Below, in pieces: positions 13,606 to 15,211 of a stretch of 15,211 nt of DNA (position 1 is the first letter of the stretch; every line of letters begins with the position of its first letter). A program made the position numbers and the translations under genes. The stretch spans positions 1 to 15,211 of the forward strand of contig CABTZE010000035.1 in NCBI GenBank assembly GCA_902489215.1, written 5' to 3'. Below the pieces are notes generated by a model that saw only the letters and a list, made by a program, of their open reading frames with translations, was not told the DNA's origin and made no database searches. Source of the DNA: an uncultured Brevibacterium sp. GTDB lineage: Bacteria; Actinomycetota; Actinomycetes; Actinomycetales; Brevibacteriaceae.

Positions 13606-14603
13606 CCGCAGCTTCCACCCTCGACTCGATCCAGAAGATGCCCCTGTCCAAGGGCATCACCGCGGGCCTTCGCAAGGCCATGGAAGAAGACTCCAAGGTC
13701 GTTCTCATCGGTGAGGACATCGGCAAGCTCGGCGGTGTCTTCCGTGTGACAGAAGGTATCCAGAAGGACTTCGGCGAACAGCGCGTCATCGACGCCCCAC
13801 TGGCCGAATCCGGCATTGTCGGCACCGCAATCGGCATGGCCATCCGCGGCTACCGTCCGGTTGTCGAAGTCCAGTTCGACGCGTTCGTCTTCCCGGCCTA
13901 CGACCAGATCGTGACCCAGCTGGCGAAGCTCCACGCGCGCACCCGCGGAAAGCTCAATGTGCCGGTCGTCATCCGCATCCCCTACGGCGGCGGCATCGGC
14001 TCGCCCGAACACCACTCGGAAAGCCCCGAAACGGTCTTCGCCCACCACGCCGGCCTGAAGATCATGACGCCGTCGAATGCGAACGACGCCTACTGGATGA
14101 TCCAGGAAGCCATCAAGAGCCCCGATCCGGTTATCTTCTTCGAGCCCAAGCGCCAGTACTGGCTGCGCGGCGATGTCGACCTTGAGAACCCTGCAACCAC
14201 AGCCTTCAGCGCGCAGATCGCTCGCCCCGGCAAGGACTGCACGCTCGTGGCCTACGGTCCGCTCGTTCCGCAGGCACTCGATGCTGCGGCTGCCGCTGCC
14301 GAAGAAGGCGTCGACCTTGAAGTCATCGACCTGCGCGGTCTCAATCCCATCGACTTCCCGGTCATCGAGGAATCCGTGAAGAAGACGGGCCGTCTGGTAG
14401 TCGCCCACGAAGCACCCGTCTTCCTGGGCCTGGGGTCGGAAATCGCCGCACGGATCAGCGAACGCTGCTTCTACCACCTCGAAGCTCCCGTGCTGCGAGT
14501 CGGCGCACCGCACGCCCCGTACCCCGGTTCGAAGCTCGAACAGCACTACCTGCCCGACCTTGACCGCATTCTCGATGCCGTCGACCGCGCTATGGACTTC
14601 TAA
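13602..14603 (+). CDS. pdhB: 2-oxoacid dehydrogenase E1 beta subunit
   Basis: This is the beta subunit of the alpha2-beta2 E1. It supplies the glutamate that activates ThDP and the surface that docks E2. The pyrimidine-binding domain spans about 10-190, with GEDIGKLGGVF at 37-47, DAPLAESGIVG at 64-74 (Glu69 is the expected activating residue) and EHHSESPE at 136-143. The transketolase C-terminal domain spans about 205-325, with DCTLVAYGPLV and the conserved HEAPV. The 333-residue length fits the family. The start is GTG 13602, which overlaps the E1 alpha stop by 4 bases, so translation is probably coupled. The E2 gene begins 8 bases after its stop. No key residue appears to be missing. Confidence 0.95.
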   Translation: MTAASTLDSIQKMPLSKGITAGLRKAMEEDSKVVLIGEDIGKLGGVFRVTEGIQKDFGEQRVIDAPLAESGIVGTAIGMAIRGYRPVVEVQFDAFVFPAYDQIVTQLAKLHARTRGKLNVPVVIRIPYGGGIGSPEHHSESPETVFAHHAGLKIMTPSNANDAYWMIQEAIKSPDPVIFFEPKRQYWLRGDVDLENPATTAFSAQIARPGKDCTLVAYGPLVPQALDAAAAAAEEGVDLEVIDLRGLNPIDFPVIEESVKKTGRLVVAHEAPVFLGLGSEIAARISERCFYHLEAPVLRVGAPHAPYPGSKLEQHYLPDLDRILDAVDRAMDF

Positions 14604-14611
14604 GGAACCCA

Positions 14612-15211
14612 ATGACAGACACATTTCTCCTGCCCGACCCGGGCGAGGGGCTGACCGAAGCTGACATCATTTCGTGGAAGGTCGCCGAGGGCGACAACGT
14701 CACGGTCAACCAGATCCTCGTCGAAATCGAAACCGCGAAATCGCTCGTCGAACTGCCCAGCCCGCACGCCGGTGTGATCGCCAAGCTGCTGGTGGAGGAG
14801 GGCCAGACCGTCGAGGTCGGCACCCCGATCCTCCAGTTCGAAGGCGACGGCTCCGCACCCGCCGACGCCCCAGCGGCGCCTGCCGCAGACGACAGCGCCG
14901 GTGATGAAGGCTCCGGCCCCAACCTCGTGGGCTATGGAACGACCGCACAGTCCAAGCGCCGCCGTCCCCGCAAGGGACAGCAGGCGCAGCCGGAAGCTCC
15001 GGCGGCAGCGGCTCCCGCAGCTGAAGCCAAGCCCGCCGCCCAGTCAGAAGCGGCGGCCCCGGCTCGTGCCGGACACGCCCTGGCCAAGCCACCCGTACGC
15101 AAGCTCGCAAAAGACAACGGCATCAACCTCGCCGATGTCCCGGCGACCGGCGAAGGCGGCATCGTCACCCGCGCCGACCTCATGAACTACATGGAGAGCG
15201 GACAGGCGAGC
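14612..15211 (+). CDS. 2-oxoacid dehydrogenase E2 (dihydrolipoyl acyltransferase), 3' truncated by window
   Basis: The first 200 residues of the E2 core enzyme are present; the catalytic acyltransferase domain lies beyond the right edge. Residues 1-78 form a single lipoyl domain with ETAKS at 40-44, so Lys43 is the lipoylation site. An Ala/Pro/Asp-rich linker follows, with the conserved actinobacterial-looking LVGYGT (105-110) and a basic patch KRRRPRK at 115-121. A second Ala/Pro linker leads to a peripheral-subunit-binding domain at about 155-196 (AKPPVRKLAKDNGINL...GEGGIVTRADL), which docks E1 and/or E3. AAGGAA is 4 bases before ATG 14612. The frame is open to the window end without a stop. 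It belongs to the pdhA-pdhB operon. One lipoyl domain is commonest in branched-chain E2 but is not decisive. Confidence 0.95.
   Translation, partial: MTDTFLLPDPGEGLTEADIISWKVAEGDNVTVNQILVEIETAKSLVELPSPHAGVIAKLLVEEGQTVEVGTPILQFEGDGSAPADAPAAPAADDSAGDEGSGPNLVGYGTTAQSKRRRPRKGQQAQPEAPAAAAPAAEAKPAAQSEAAAPARAGHALAKPPVRKLAKDNGINLADVPATGEGGIVTRADLMNYMESGQAS

Noticed and set aside
13398..14624. 408-codon open frame antisense to pdhB
   Set aside because: It is fully overlapped by pdhB with intact catalytic motifs; no independent coding evidence.
14726..14733. Truncation of the E2 gene
   Set aside because: The gene only lacks its 3' part because the window ends; the frame is open to the last base.

Overview
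The window is GC-rich, densely coded DNA from a high-GC Gram-positive bacterium (Actinomycetota). The evidence is the G/C-ending codons, the GTG starts, an actinobacterial-type isocitrate lyase, TTGTCCACA-type DnaA boxes, a WXG100-like secretion cassette, and an E1alpha/E1beta/E2 gene order typical of actinobacteria. Actinomycetales or Micrococcales seem plausible, but the genus cannot be fixed from sequence alone. There are no rRNA or tRNA genes, insertion sequences, phage genes or CRISPR arrays.

Layout from left to right: a SulP anion transporter (+) whose 5' end may lie outside the window; a large XRE-type regulator of RamB architecture (-); divergent from it, isocitrate lyase aceA (+) followed by a malate-synthase-family gene (+); a convergent double-hairpin terminator; purB (-) and recQ (-); a compact divergent promoter region carrying two perfect inverted DnaA boxes; three translationally coupled genes (+) for a 75-residue WXG100-like protein, a 206-residue unknown and a 468-residue alpha/beta hydrolase with an ESX-type helical N-terminus; a well-formed promoter with overlapping operator-like palindromes; then the E1alpha, E1beta and E2 genes of a 2-oxoacid dehydrogenase complex. 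E2 runs off the right edge.

Two metabolic blocks are clear. The regulator/aceA/malate-synthase-like block is a glyoxylate-shunt locus for growth on acetate or fatty acids. The pdhAB-E2 operon makes acetyl-CoA or branched acyl-CoA. purB and recQ are housekeeping genes.

Four items deserve most attention. (1) The malate-synthase-family protein aligns well to the family but lacks the catalytic Asp and one Mg ligand, so it may not be a malate synthase. (2) The WXG-like/unknown/hydrolase cassette looks like a type VII secretion effector module. (3) The inverted DnaA-box pair sits at the centre of the recQ/WXG divergent promoter. (4) A hairpin sequence is shared between the purB terminator and the coding region of the unknown middle gene, suggesting a small repeat family.
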